64,000 nucleotides of DNA from Lutjanus erythropterus (GCA_020091685.1 CM034600.1:1206024-1270023), one strand, 5' to 3'; numbered from the stretch's first letter, positions 1 through 54,399 are shown. Translations and numbers: made by a program. Notes: a model not told the origin generated them from the sequence alone.

Positions 1-3000
1 CCAATTTTTCCCAGGAGCCACTTGCGGTATTGGAGCGAAAAATTCCCCACCGGCCCAAAAAGCATTTTCCCCTGTAGGCTACCATTTTAAAAGAGACGTT
101 TGTAAAACTGTTGACAGGACACCTCCAACAGCAAACAAGCTCGGTTATAACTTGTGATCCCATTTTTAATCTATAGAGTATTCATATTTGTAAAAACTTT
201 CCTTGAGCCAAAAAAAAAGCTGTTTAAAAATCTGTGATGTCATCACAATGTAAAGTCGATGGGCAGAGAAGGAACTTGCAGGCTGGGGTAAGGGGGGAAA
301 CACTACTGTGCATATTCAGTATTCAGTATAACCAGGAAGTAAACCCGAGCAACTCTCATTGGACTGAATGCACGCCATCTTAGTATGCGTTAACTACTTC
401 CTTATAATATATCTATGACTTAAGCTAGGTGTTAGGCCCTAGGAGTGTAAGAAAATATCAAAACTATTGAGTATCACAATAGTACATTTTGTAATACTGT
501 ATTGATTCTCAAAACATTGCATTGGAATATTTTGATGTTCGTGGCAGTGGTTGATTTTGTCTGAATTGCAGTGTTTCTAGCTTCCCTGTTCTGATTGCAT
601 AAAAAAGTTAACTTTTTTCAACTCAAATGCTATGCATATGGTGGTGTGGTCTTTGTACTGTAAAAGTTTTCCCTAAAATTAGATTTAAAAAGTGACAATA
701 TATCACTTTGCGAACACTGTTGCAATATATCACAATATACTGAGTCATAACCCCTGTATTGAGATATGTATCGCATCGCCAGATTCTTACCAATACACAG
801 CCCTATCAGGTTTGTCTATGTTGAAAAAAAAACAGCGCTGTTGATATGTTCATGCAAATAACAAAGCAATTATCTTTGGGGCACCTAAATGGCCAGCAGC
901 GGCCCTGAAAAGAAAACCAGATTAGAAGATGAGTGAAGATGTTGCTGGACGACCTGTAAAAGAGACATATACTGTGTATAGTTACATCTTAAGTTAGCTA
1001 ATATTAGCAAAACTCTCAGTAACTGGCAAGTTAACGAGTGATGTAGATTAGATTAGCTAGTTAGTTGGCTAGCATTTTGCTAACATTAGCTAAGTTGAAT
1101 TGTGACTATGTCACTGACAGGTCCTCCAACAACATCTTGTAACCATCTCCAAAGATTTCAACATAGACAAGCCAAGCAAATAGCCTATCTAAGTTCAAGA
1201 ACAGGAAAGGAGAAAGAAAGTCTCTTGCTTCAAGTTGCTCAACTGTTATTGGAGCACAGAGTGAAAAGGGGCAGGGCTTAGACAAAGTCAATCAGAGGAA
1301 TCGTTCAACATTTTGGGGAAGTACACTTGTTTGCTTTTTTTGCAAAGACTTAGATTAGGAGATTGAAACCTCTCTTAGCTTAGCTTAATATAAAGACTCA
1401 AAGCTGGGTACTCAAGGTTCAGTCAAATGTAGAGCAGAACATAAATGTTTTTAACCCGGATTTATAGGTGGTGAGCAAGTCTAATATCCTCTGGAAGTTT
1501 GTTCCATCTCTGTAGTGAACAGTAACTAAGTGCTGCTTCTGCATGTTTAGTTTGCAGTCTGGGAACAGATAGCAGCACCTGATGATCTGAGAGGCTGAGA
1601 GTGTTCCTATTGTAAAAGACTGATGCTTTTCAGTCCCAGGCCATTGAGAGATTTATAGACAAGCAGCAGTACTTTAAACTCTGTTCTCTTACACACTGGA
1701 AGCCAGTGCAGAGCTCTGATGGCTGGTGTAACGTGTGCAGTTTTATTGGTCGTTATTAGGACTTGTTAGCAGCTGCTTGCTGCATGAGCTCAAGATGTCT
1801 GAGAGTTGCTTTTTGGGAGACCAGAGAAGATCATTACAGTAATCTCAGCTGATGGAAATAATAAAAAATATGGATTGGTTTGTCGAGTCACTCGCTCAGT
1901 TCACTGTTGTCCACTTCATTTTCAATTTGGCTGCTCAAACTATGTGTCTCCTGATCTGTACTTCTCTTCAGAATAGTTACAGTTTAGTGCCACAATTTTT
2001 TTTGAAGCATTTATTTTACTTCTGCTTTCTGTCGTGCCTCACAGTTTAGCTACCGATAATCACTGATGTTGTACACTCATGCTATGTGCATGATAATGAC
2101 GATGTGGCAGGCTTGTATTGAAACAAAAAACAGGGAAGACAAGACTTACTTTAAATTCCATTCCAAATTTGCAATATTGTCATAGTATGTTTTAAATTAA
2201 TTTATTTCAGAAAGTATTTCTGACATTCCTTCATGTGCCACTAGAAGGAGCACACATACTACCAGTGGTACATGTACCACAGTTTGAGAATGTAGAACCT
2301 AATGGAAGCATGTAAATGTTTAATGTAAGAGGACCGAGGATTGAGCCCTGGGGAACTCCACACATGATGCTAATCTGCTCAGATGCATAGTTACCAATTG
2401 AGACAAAATGTTTTCTGTTGTGAAGATAAAAATAGAGTCATTTTACTTCTCTGCCTGAGGACCCCATTCAGTTTTCCTGTCTGTCCAGTAGTAATGTATT
2501 CTCAACCGTGTCAAAGGCGACATTTCTCATAAGATCTGATAAGAATAGAACTAAAATTCTGTCTGAATCAACTGTTAAACAAATCTCATTCAAACCTGTG
2601 TGCGCAGCTTATTTCAGCAAAAGTGCTGTTTAAGGTAGTGTCTAAATCCAGTTTACAAATCACTCAAGCACAGTATTTTGAGGGGCTTTTGATTTAAACT
2701 CTTAAATTTTGCTGGGAAAATATATTTTAAAGGCTCAAACTTTTGACTGTTAAACCTTGTAATGAAAGTGGTTCCACTGTTTTATTATATGTAGATGTCA
2801 ACTCTGTCAAATGGAAAATCTGATGGATTAAACATCTTATGGAGTTGACAAAATGTTACATTTAGAACGACTACAGAGTCAACATGTTATGGTTGAGACA
2901 CATCTGATAGAAATATTATTTAATGAATTTATCAAAAAATAGAAAGTTTACCAGTACTTGAGCAGTATTCCCACCTTTTTTAAACCAGGAAGTGAGACAG

Positions 3001-3708
3001 GCATCCTTATGGTATAGCTAATCCTTTTTATGCCTGATTAGATTTTTGTAAAAATCTGGGTTGACAGAAACTTGGGACACAACCTTAAAGGGCCATTATT
3101 TTCATAAAAAAATCAATTTGAAAAGAAAGATGGTTATAATAGTTTTTTTTCCTGGCAAAATTAAAGCAAACTAAAACATTTCATAAATTACAAATATTTC
3201 ATTTATATGAAGCCTAATAGTATAAGTTTTGAAAAAAATAAAAGAAAAATGAGTGAGTGTTGGTATTAATATAATTTTTAAAGGCTGAATGGTTGCAAGT
3301 CTTCAGTGACAAGAGTGACTAATTAATAAAATGAGTTTGCATCTGTGTATTATATATCACAAAATAATTTTCCTTGTATTTATACTGTATGTAATGGGCC
3401 TTCTGCACCATTTTAGCCCACATAAATTTCTAGTCTTTACCCACACAAGGTCAATGTCAGCCTCTGCACAGGTGTTATCTTCTGCAATGTTTGTTTCAAA
3501 AATATCTTATATGAAAGAAAGTCTTTCATCTGCCCCTGAATTTTCATTTAATAAACAGTTACTGATTTTGCCCTGCCTCCCTCTCTCCTTCCATGAATCC
3601 ATTTCTCTCTGCCTCTGTCCTTCTGCCTCTTCTCCATCTATTTATCATCATTCACTCCCATCCACCCCTCACACATCCCTCTGCTCTCCATCACTACATC
3701 ATATGCAG
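1..3708 (+). other. atp2b3: atp2b3 intron (5' part outside window)
   Basis: No PMCA exon is recognisable; in particular nothing encodes the TM4 PEGLPLAV region expected next upstream. The stretch is AT-rich and repeat-derived: a fragment of the GCTAAGCTAA foldback family near 1296-1420, a dispersed repeat at about 1470-1830, and a member of the inverted-repeat family also at 24.2 kb around 2640-3250. Confidence 0.7.
1470..1830. repeat. Dispersed repeat (family shared with 7860-8235)
   Basis: Shares an ordered series of short matches with 7860-8235: 'gcaag..t.at.tcct', 'gttcca', 'ggaagccagtg.ag' and similar. Class not determined; it has the look of an old teleost non-LTR or SINE-type tail. 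Confidence 0.45.
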
Positions 3709-44116
<40,408 letters not shown>

Positions 44117-45448
44117 CTGAGCTGAACGTGGGTCAGGGGGGGAGAGGAGGAGGAGAAGGGGAGCGATGTCTCGGGGAGGGGGGTGGGGCGGAGGAGAGGG
44201 CTGAGGACTCACACATGACATTTTTCATCCGACCTCCCCCCGACGACGAGCCAACAGGGGAGCGAAGGACGAGGGAGGCACAGGAGGGAGTGGACAGTGG
44301 CTGCTCACACAACTCCCCGAGGACACTGCGACTTACCCTCCCTTTGCCCTTTGCTCCAGCCCTCTCTCTCTTACCACCACCCCTCCCCCGCCTCCTCCTC
44401 CCTTGAACCCAACACCGCCGCCGCTGTCCCCGAAGAACTGCCCCACCCCCCTGCCCTGCCTGACCTCACGCACGCTTGTCGCACACACGCACCGGCACAG
44501 GTCTGCTCTCGCTGCTTTGTCCTGAGCGACGGTGGGTCAGGGGAGGGATGGAGGGAGGGGGGACGGACATCCAATGGAAAAAAACAAACAAACAAAAAAA
44601 AAAAAGACACATCCCTCAACGCTTCAGTAGAAAAGACTCACTCTGTTTCTACTGGTCTTCATCATTAGTGTTGTTGTCATCTCCCACCTACAGCTGCCAT
44701 GGCACCATCACCACCACCATCTGTCACCATGGCTACGACCTGCAGCCACTTTGCTCGCGATATAAGTAACGCTTTGTTAAAGCTTTAACTAGACTTCAGC
44801 CATCCTCCAGTCATTTATTTCTCAACATAATGGTGCTCATTCATTTCATTCTGTTACATTTGGTTGATTTCTTTCTTTTCTGTCTGAAAACTTCTTCCAT
44901 CCCTCTCCTTTCAGTGTGTGTATGTGAATTGTCTTGTCTCTTCTGAAAAAATAAGAAAAACAGAACAAAAACAGAAATTGCAAACAAAGATACTGTTCAT
45001 TTAAACCTAATAGTAAATAGAATGGCTGCAAAAAACATCTAAATGAGGGGAGGATACATATATATACACGGTATATGTATATGTATATATATTATTTGAA
45101 TGTTTGGGAAGCGACAACACAGAACTCTTTATGTTCGTCACTATTCTTTCTCCAGCTCAACCTGCCCAGTCCTCGTACGCCACCCCATATGTCCACACGA
45201 CCTGTTATCTGTATCCTGTCCACCCTGCTGTGAGATGATACAGTGTGTTGGGCTCTCACATCAGCCCCATACAGGACTAATGTACAGCCTCCTGCCATGT
45301 TGATGGATTGATGAGTATGTATGGGTTGATATCTCTGGACGTCACTCATCGCTGATGTCCACAGTCTTCATTTCCGTTCCATCATCTTCTCTCTTGCTGT
45401 TCCTCAGTCTCATTTTTGTCTCATCCCTTCTGGTCTTTCGTCGGTGGG

Positions 45449-45473
45449 GTGTGTGTGTGTGTGTGTGTGTGTC
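45449..45473 (+). repeat. (GT)n microsatellite in 3' UTR
   Basis: About 12 GT units, 22 nt before the proximal AATAAA; it could also act as a U/G-rich element. Confidence 0.85.
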
Positions 45474-45494
45474 TCAGCTTTTTTCTTTTGGGGA

Positions 45495-45500
45495 AATAAA
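45495..45500 (+). terminator. atp2b3: Candidate proximal poly(A) signal (AATAAA)
   Basis: Canonical AATAAA about 1.38 kb after the atp2b3 stop, preceded by a TG repeat and a U-rich stretch and followed by a TG-containing segment. Typical cleavage-signal context, but unproven. Confidence 0.5.
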
Positions 45501-45904
45501 GCTGAATGCTTGTGAAGCATTAGCCCTTTAAAATGCCATCAAACACACGATGCACAGGCGATGGCCCTTTAAGACGTACTCACTTTCAGACTCCCACCTC
45601 CGCCGCTCCTGCTCACGTGCCATCAGGTCATTTCCATCATGTTACCAGTTCCCTCTCCCATCAGTGTTGTGGACAAAGAGATCGTTCCATGTTCATTTTT
45701 ACAGAGGAGGGAAAAAAAAATCTTCACTGTCTGATGTTGAAAAGCGAAAGACCGCTCGAGCAGTCAGGCCCCACGTCTAACGTCAGTGTTCTGTTTTAGC
45801 TTTAGGCCCAAAGCTCGCTCAGATCTATCAGGGACGACCAATGAGAGCTTTTGTGTCAAATACTGTGCGTTCCTCATCATCATGATGTACGATTAGTTGA
45901 TTGG

Positions 45905-46690
45905 AATACATTAAAGGAACAGTCTTACATTTTGAAAAATACACATACTTGCTTTCTTGCCACTTTCATGTCTGTAGATCACCCATTCTTGAGAAGTGGG
46001 ACAAATTATGTTGTACCAAAAAATACTTTAAAAATTGTTAATACCAATTCTAATTGGTTGGTGAAATATTTTCCTTAAAGGATTTTATACATATTTATAC
46101 ATTAAGTATACGTAATTCATGAAATGTGTTGGCTTACTTAAATGTTTTTCATTTCTAAACTTGTGCCAGAAAACAGCCTTGTCCTAGACAAGAATTCACA
46201 ACTTCAAACAATTTAAAAATGTGTTAAAAGCCTTCAAAATCTAAAACTAGCAAAACTAACTGTAACATTTTGTGAACTCCCGTTAAAAGGCTTAATAGCC
46301 AAAAGTGAATCTAAGAATATGAAGCGACAGCCAGCAGCAGGTTACATTAGCTTAGCATAAAGACTGGAAACAGGCACACAGTCAAGCTGACTGTCTCAAA
46401 AGTTTTGCCTCTGCCTCTACAAAAACTGTACAGCCTACAGTACATCATGTTTCAACATGCAGCTAATGAACCACTTATCTTCTCAAACACGTCTACATAA
46501 AAACAGCTAAAAAGCCTTTGTGTCAGGAGAGCCAGGCTAGCTTTTTCCATCTATTTCCAGTCTTTATGCTAAGCTAAGCTAACGGCCACTGGCTCCAGCT
46601 TCACACTGAATGGACAGACATGAGAGTGGTATCAAACTTCCTATTAAACTCTCGGCAAGAAAGTGTATAAGCGCACTGGCCAAAACATTT
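45905..46690. repeat. GCTAAGCTAA foldback element with nested insertion
   Basis: Inverted pair: 'ttagcttagcataaagactg' near 46350 and 'cagtctttatgctaagctaa' near 46558. The left outer arm ('ctttcttgccac', 'catgtctgt') pairs with the right arm near 46612-46665. Between them, at about 45975-46315, is a deleted copy of the 24.2-kb family ('cccattcttgagaagtggga'), inserted into this element. The whole lies in the putative long 3' UTR. Confidence 0.6.
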
Positions 46691-47474
46691 AATCATGGTG
46701 AAGCTGTCCGATGTAAAGGGGCATAACACACTGCATGAGCACACCCCAGCAAAAAAAAAAGAAGAAAAAAAAAGAAAACGTGACGACAGGCTCAAGCGCC
46801 CGCGACATCACATTCCACCGCCACCTCGTCAAACTCCACCTCAACATTCCATGGAACATAACATTCCAGAATAACTGCATCACATTCCAGACTGGGTGTG
46901 AGAGTGCCCTCCTGTATCCCATGTTGCACTAGGTGTGGGTGAACCGCTGACTTCATGTTGCCTCGGAGCGTGACTGCAATGCAAACTCTCTCCCCTTCCT
47001 TCCCCTCCTTTCCTTCCCTCACTCGGTTACACCCCGTTGACTTCCCTGAGTTCTCTGCTGGTCTCTCACACAGGCCAGAGAAAGACAAAGGGCAGACAAT
47101 ATGCAACAGACTGCCATGTCCACACCTGTCCCCAGACGTAGGAGTAGAAATAGAGATGCTAACACATGCAAACACAGCGAGAGAACATGTCCGTCCTGCT
47201 AGTTCTGTTTCAGGATGCACGCAGGGCTCTCTGGGAAACACCCTTACCTGTACAGAACTCTGTCTTCTTGAATGCTCATCATCATCGCCGCCACCCTGAC
47301 CCCGACCCGGCCCAGCCCCACAGAGCGGGCGGGTGGGCGGGCGAGCAGGTGGCGACATTGTATTGGTCTGTCTGTTTTGAAGCATGCATTTGGTATCATT
47401 AATGTCACTCTTTATGTGTTGGTAAATCATTTAGGCTACTGTCACTACTGTGTGCTATGATCTCTCCACATCTG

Positions 47475-47476
47475 CT

Positions 47477-47543
<67 letters not shown>
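47475..47543 (+). repeat. (CT)n(CA)n compound microsatellite
   Basis: About 20 CT units followed by about 15 CA units. Confidence 0.9.
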
Positions 47544-47546
<3 letters not shown>

Positions 47547-47607
47547 CCTGTTAACCTATTCTATTTCAGCACCTCTTAGCACAGCTCTAAACGCTTTCTG
47601 CGGTATA

Positions 47608-47608
<1 letters not shown>

Positions 47609-47644
<36 letters not shown>
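47609..47644 (+). repeat. (CA)n microsatellite
   Basis: About 18 CA units. Confidence 0.9.
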
Positions 47645-47647
<3 letters not shown>

Positions 47648-48615
47648 TACATACACAACAGGCAAACAACAGGCGAATAATCTCCAGTGGTGTAAATTTG
47701 ACTGTCCAGTTCCAGCCATCTCTGTCCATCCGTCCAGCCACGTTACATCATGATGTTGTGAGACAGTTTCACAGAAGGCAAAACACAATGTGAAAAAGAA
47801 TATATTATATTTATCAAAATTATAAATTGTACAACTGCACCACTACTGTACAGACCGCCCAAATGTGCACATGTGCATCTTTGATTTACAGGTACTATGT
47901 TCCTGTTACACTTTTCTTTTTTTAATTTTGGTTTCTTTCTTTTAATCCTATTGCTTTTTGTAAAGAGAGGAACAACAAAATGGAAGCGCTTGTATATTAT
48001 TATTATTCTTATTATTATTATGATTATGATTATGATTATTCTTATTATTATTTTTGATTTTCTCCACCGGTGCTCCCACTGATGGAAAAAGACAGTTGCA
48101 CATTCTCCTGAGCATATTCTGAGGGCTGTGTTTTCTGTCCACTGAACAGCCCCTGAAGTGTGCAGAGGTGCGGAGATGCTTATAGTCTCTTAAAGACCAG
48201 AGACACCACTCTGTAAATAGAGAACAGGAGATACAGACGTACCTCATTATGATCTAAAAGGACTGGACAAAAGTGGGGACCCAGGGCGGACGGAGAACTG
48301 GAAGGCGATGCAGAGCTAGAGACTGCAGAAGTGCGACGCAGCCATGCGTTGTTTAGGCTGCTCTTTTAGATCTGCCACCAGTATTTACTGCCATGTTATG
48401 ATGGGAAGAACTGACAGGTTTTACATTATTCATTATACATACTGTTGTAAATATTGTGTGTGGAATGGTCCCCCTTCTTGCACAATGCAGTGCTGTTCTG
48501 CAGACAGAAAATGCAGCCTTAACTGTGCTGAAACGAAAAAGACCAAAAAAAGAAAAAAAAAAAAACATAAAGACTATTGAATATATTAAAGAGTTACCTG
48601 CCTGTTATTTAAGCG

Positions 48616-48621
48616 AATAAA
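48616..48621 (+). terminator. atp2b3: Candidate distal poly(A) signal (AATAAA)
   Basis: AATAAA in an AT-rich stretch about 4.5 kb after the stop. Sequence after 48.8 kb turns into dispersed repeats, which fits a transcript end near here. Confidence 0.4.
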
Positions 48622-51252
48622 TATCTATATATGAGAAAGAACACACCTGTATACTGTAGACTAAATCTGTATGGAAATCTAAGAGAATTTAATGGGAATT
48701 AAGTCCAACACCTTTTGTCTGTATGAAAGAAAAAAATACATCAAAGTATTCTACAATAATAACTTTGACAAAGTCTGTGTGGTCCTGTGTTGTTTGTTCA
48801 CAATGATGCAAGACACCAAGGGTTACTTGTTAAAGATCATATAATGGAAAATAGAAAATAGTTGCTGAAAACATGTAAACTGTTGTTCACCATTTGTGTG
48901 TTTAGGATTTTTTCAGGTGGACCTGAAACATGGCTCAGTGACGTGTTGAAGCTGTGGTGTAATGTTCTGTAAGAAAAACACCGCTTCACCCTCCCTAATG
49001 GTCAGTTTTAAACATACAGTGACTCTCTCAGTCCAGATCAGCCCAGCAGTTCACTTCAGCTCACTTCAGTTCCAACAATCCGACACAGGAAAAAAAAAAA
49101 AACATCCTGCCACCGTCCTCTGGCTCTGGTGGCTCAAACATGTCTGGACATGTCCAATAAAGCTGCTGAACGTAGTGTCCATGTTTCAGGTGGTTTTCGG
49201 GTCATAGTGGTCCCCAATGGTTCAGAGCAGAGAAAACTGTGAATTTGCTGCTAACTGCTAATTTTGAGACCTAATTTTATATACTGAGAGATCATTCAAA
49301 TTTAGCTCAGTGGTTAGTAACACATTTCTGTGACAAACTCAGAACACACATTTATTGTTGCTTTAGACGACCTTTAAACCTCTGCAGAAGTGACACTTGG
49401 CCTGTTTTGAAAGAGATGCAGTGTTTATCCTGTTCAAAATGCCTCACAGGTAACTGAAATATTCATCATGAAGTCCACTTGAAATTGTAATCTCAAACAG
49501 AGCCTGAAGACTGTACAGTTTTAATGCAAATATGAGTTTGTGCATTAATGAGATAAATTACTCTCCCTCAAATACCACTGTGTGGGTCAAACCACCACGT
49601 GTTTCACAGTGAAGGTTTCGGGGCCAAATGCCTGTCTTCATTCGACCGTTTTCACGGCAGACATTAAGGCCGCATTCCAATCGGTTAGTAGTTCACTGTG
49701 AAGTGTCCAGCCATGTTCAGTAAGATTCCAAACCACCGTAGAGAACAAAAAATGCTCAGTTCAAAGGGAACTGTGAATTGAGCAGGGAAGAAATAAACAG
49801 TGGATCTTTACTTTGCAGGAAGTCAACAAGCAAGATTACCCATAAGTCATTGCACCAAAATCAAACAATTAAGCTAAGTTTAGTTTAATTTAGCTTAATT
49901 TAATTACATTTAATTAAATAATTTAATATTTTTATATTTATAGTTACAATTTTTATGTACTTTACATGTCTCTAACTTTAGATCCTTTTACAGTTTGTTT
50001 TGGCAATGGACCACAACAGTTTGTCGATGGGCGCTGCAAACATGAGCAGTTTTGATCACATCCTCAGTCCAGTCAACACGTTTGATAGCTTGCAGCCAAA
50101 GACAACGTCAGTTGCTCTGAAACAGTCGTGGTCCTGTCAGAATTCTGTACAACCTAAGTTGAGCAGTGCAGTATTGTACACATAACAACCAGACATTTTG
50201 GTGATTTGGGTAGAACATTTAATTCAACATTTGCAGATGATATGATATAAATATTACATTACGGTAGTCTGTATATAATCAACAGTACATATTAATTTGG
50301 AAATAATCTGCGTATTAATTTCTTTTGGTATGCACCATACATGTATGTTGAAAATTATTCAAATCACATTAATTCACCACTCAATATTTTGTTTCAGGTG
50401 TAAAATTTCTGTATTTGCAGCAAAGGTATCCAGGTGTTTTACGTTAACAGGCTAACATCTGGAGGAAAGATGTCTGTGTTGGTGATGTCACAGGATGTTT
50501 CAAATAGAGGAATTCTGTGAAGGGAAGTTCCTTTAAGTGACACTCAGTGAACAGGGAGCGGAGAGGACAGTCGACAGCAGACTCGCTGTGGATCAGTGCT
50601 CCGTAACAACTGCTGTCTGAAGTTTGAACAGATGCATGTGGAGGCTGTGAGTGTGGATTGTGATATGGAGTCAACATGTTGCTAAAACTGGCTGTTTTGT
50701 TACTGTCGAACTTTGCTACCATCTACTAGAAGGCGTTTATTCCACCAGAGCCAAACTCGCAATGTTAACAAAAGTGAAAAATAATTTGTGCAGCTGCTCC
50801 AAGATTGAATGGGTTCATTCTTGACCCATGCAGTAGTTTTTTCTGTAATGCTGCTGACAAACAGATAACCAAATATAACTGCCAAAAATATAACAAGGTA
50901 ATAATTCTTTTTTCTTTTTAATCAATAAAGATTGTATTCCATTGAGCCACTTCCAAGATGAAGCAAGATACCCACCTGCATGTCAGTTTGCTGGCTAACA
51001 TCTGTGTGGTGTCTACACACAGGAAGAAATGTCTTTTGGAAATGTTATTTTTATTTGGGAGTTCTGCACAAAGGACTTTTTTGTGTAATTTATGATCAAA
51101 AATTTCATTTTCTTTCCTTAAGGATCTACACTTTGACAAAACTACACAATACACTTAAAAACATTAAAAACACAGAGATTCGTGTGGAGAGCAGTTCATT
51201 AATTAGATTTTTCCAGTATTTAGAAAAATATAAAACATTTATTTATGGTTTT

Positions 51253-51336
51253 AAAGAAACAGTTCACAAACAACAAACAAACAAAAACAACAACATATTT
51301 TTCCTCTGGCCCGTAGTGCTGTTTATCCATCTACTT

Positions 51337-51368
<32 letters not shown>

Positions 51369-51890
51369 TTGCAGAGTTTTGGAAATACTGACCCTAGAAA
51401 TGTCTGCCTTCTATCAATATAAATGGACTAAATGGCACTGTGGTGCTCTAAGCACCAAAAAAACATACATACATTTGAAAAATTCAAAATCAGTGTCTCC
51501 TTCCAGAAATCATGACCCAGTTGCTCAAGATAATCAACAGACCTTGTTGTGAGCAGCTTCATGTAGGAACTACATTCTTTCTGCAGTAGAATCTACCAGA
51601 ACTACTTTTGAGTTTACTAGAGAGAAAGTAGCTCCTACATGAAACTGCTCACAACAAGGTCTGTGGATTATCTTGAGCAACTGGGTCATGATTTCTGGTT
51701 TTGAATTTTTCAAATGTAAATTTTGGGGGTGTTTTGAGCACTACAAGCCATTATATTGGAGAGAAGGCTGACATCTTTACAGCTGATGTCTCCAAAACTC
51801 TGCAACTTACACCAAAACTATCTAGATGAATAAATATCACTACAGGGAAAGAGGAAAAATATGTTTTTTTGAATAAAAGTTGACTAGTGT
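51253..51890. repeat. TTAA foldback family copy
   Basis: Same family as 39885-40453: 'cagaccttgttgtgagcag' near 51538 pairs with 'ctgctcacaacaaggtctgt' near 51643. Carries a TG repeat at 51336-51360 within the left arm. Confidence 0.7.
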
Positions 51891-52479
51891 GTGTCCTGAC
51901 ACTGCTGGAGGTTGTTCCTGTGAGGGGCCAAAATTCTTTTAAGTTGAAAAAGAGTGTTTCAGAATTGGTTTATGTTAATTAGTGTTAGTCATTAAAATAA
52001 ATCTTAGATTCCAGATGTCCTTCCCACCACAGTGTCTTTGAATGGACTTGTCTTTGGTGAGACAGGAGCGCAGCACTTGTCCAGCCATGCCGGTGTCTGG
52101 ATGAACCACAGACATTGCTCATTTCCCAGACTACCTTTGGGGAGGTGACCTGTGTCACTTCCCCTTAGAAATCCTCCAGTAGGTGGCGTCTCTGTCCAGA
52201 TCAGCCCTCTGCAAAGCATTGTTGTGACTGAAACCACTTATCTACACCCCAGTTTTACACTAGCATGTTCACTGGAAGAGTTAGTGGAGACTGGAGATAT
52301 CATGGTTTTGTTTTTCCACCACAGATGTTTTGATTTGTCACAGAGGGAAGAAAAATATAGTTCTTATTTATCAAAATGTTCCACCAAGCTGTGAGTGAGC
52401 CAGAATACTACAAGACAACGCCAACCCAGTCACAGCCTGCTTACCCTGCTGCCATCAGGCAGGAGATACAGACAGATCT

Positions 52480-52735
52480 GCTAAAATTCAAAACCAGTCT
52501 CTTTCCAAACACCACCTGGCAACTCCACAGACTTTAATGTGAGCAGTTTCATGGAGGAATTATTTTCTTTCTATTGGAAAGAAAGAAAGTGCATTAGAAA
52601 GAAAAAGTAGATTACACAGTACCTCCAGTAGATTCTACTCACACACACACAAAAAAAAATCTAGAAAAATAAACAGCATTATAGACCAGGGAAAATGTAT
52701 TTTTGATTTTAGGGTGAACTGTCCCTTTAATTCAT
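52480..52735. repeat. TTAA foldback family, partial copy
   Basis: Retains 'gtgagcagtttcatggagga' and the right end 'gattttagggtgaactgtcc'; inner arms are eroded. Confidence 0.55.
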
Positions 52736-53464
52736 CCTCTGCACTTCACCTTTTTAGTTTCTCCTATATTTTTATTCTCTCTTAAGAGGGAAAGACATGG
52801 ACATTTTGTGACACAACCTTGCTGTAAATGATAAATAAATCACCCTGCATCCTTGCAAGCGTCATGATAAACTGTCACAGTCACAGGACATGAACTGGAA
52901 CTTTATTCAAAGCAGCTTTTATTTACTTCTTACTTTACCTGTTTGACAGCCCAAAATATCTATAATAAGAAATGTCTATTGGTTTGAAGATACAGTGATA
53001 AATTAGAATCTCAACATCTGTCAACTTACTTTATTAAATACCATACATATGCATGTATGATTAGATATGTGTAGTTATTGGCATAAACTGTGTAGGACAT
53101 TTTTTTTTTTATATCTGAGGTTAGTTTAGTACCTACATGCAACTGTTAGCTATCCAAGTATCATATTATGTTCTTAAAAGGTTTTTGTGTGAAGTGACAC
53201 CAAAACTTCACACAATAACAGATCTCTTTACCTGGACCTTGTATTGTGAATTTCTAAACCAGGAGCTTTCAATGTCTGACATGTTCCATGTAAATATTGT
53301 GAAGCTGAACTTGCTGGTTCCTTCTCAGCGCTGAACACCTCTGCACTGCAGCAAACTGTGCACAGTCTAATTCTCTGTAGAATATTTCTGTCTGGTTGTC
53401 AAATTCTGTTAGTGCTGGATTTGAGGGACCAGTGTGTAAGATTTACTGTCAGAGTATGGCAGAG

Positions 53465-53905
53465 ATGGAATATATTATTTCACTCATTCTTTTGGGACAA
53501 AACTGTATTTTGAGGGGGGTTTGACTTCTACTGCTCAATTATCCTGTAAAATATATTTGAAAAGATCAATCTCTTGGCTATTAAACTTTGTAACATGCCA
53601 AGTGATTACATTTTTATTAAATGTAGATTCAATCTGAATTGGTGTTGTAAATTTAACTCTTTTTTTAATTTATGGTGTTGACAAAATGATCAATTTTCAT
53701 TTCACAGCATAGTCATAGTGAGCAGGCATTTTAATTTTTAAAGTGTCTCAGAGTCCTCTTAATGTTAATCAAAATACACATTTTTAAACCATAATTCTTA
53801 TTTAGCTTTGATTTAGGACTATAGAGTCGACATGTTATGGTTGAGACACATCTGATAGAAATATTATTGAATGAATTTGTCAAAAAATTGAAATGCTTAG
53901 AGTAA
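53465..53905. repeat. Copy of the 24.2-kb inverted-repeat family
   Basis: Starts 'cactcattcttttgggacaa' and contains 'ttatggttgagacacatctg', the reverse complement of text inside 24186-25021. The far terminus is missing. Confidence 0.6.
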
Positions 53906-54399
53906 GCCCTACATCTATATCTACAGAGGCTGCCATGATTTTACAGTAGCCCAAAGTGGACAAACTAAACATGTTTTTTGCAGCCACCGGTTTCTCCACT
54001 CACTTGAAAAGAGAGACTGAGGTGGAGGTGTTTGCAATGTGGAACCTCACTGCCAGATGCCACGAAATCAACACACTGGTCCTTTAAACCATTATAAGTG
54101 GGTCATGATCAGCTGTAAAAGCACACTGAGACTTAGTGTTTATAACCAAAGATGCTGCTAAATTAAAACAGCCCATTGAGTTGAGGTTGTCCATCAAACA
54201 CTGCTACAACAGGTGGATAACAGTTGTCATCTGTTCAGTTCTGGCAACCAGCACGTGATGCTTTAATGAGTAATGTGAACAACAACCAACAGCAGCCAAA
54301 CAATCTGCTAAACTGTTTGTGGGCAACAGTTTTTAAGATCAAAACAACCTCATGACTCATCTCTGCAGTTTACTTGGTGATACAATTCCTTGAAAGCTT

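Larger units (their letters stand above)
44117..48640 (+). other. atp2b3: Putative atp2b3 3' UTR
   Basis: Non-coding stretch after the stop codon. It starts GC-rich and purine-rich (44117-44560), becomes AT-rich, and has candidate poly(A) signals at 45495-45500 and 48616-48621. It includes TG, CT/CA and CA microsatellites and a nested foldback repeat at 45905-46690. The true 3' end is not visible: a short UTR ending just after 45.5 kb and a long one ending near 48.64 kb are both plausible. No conserved protein is present, although several chance open frames cross it. Confidence 0.5.

Noticed and set aside
3331-3708. In-frame extension upstream of the phosphorylation-site exon
   Set aside because: The open frame continues by chance. 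The text before 3709 does not match PMCA, and a proper pyrimidine-rich CAG acceptor precedes 3709.
46792-47430. 212-codon minus-strand open frame
   Set aside because: Composition is repetitive and GC-skewed, with no recognisable domain or splice context. It crosses putative 3' UTR DNA, so most likely chance.
50000-50185. 61-codon open frame starting MAMDHNSLSMG
   Set aside because: No homology recognised, no splice or promoter context, and the surrounding DNA is AT-rich intergenic sequence.
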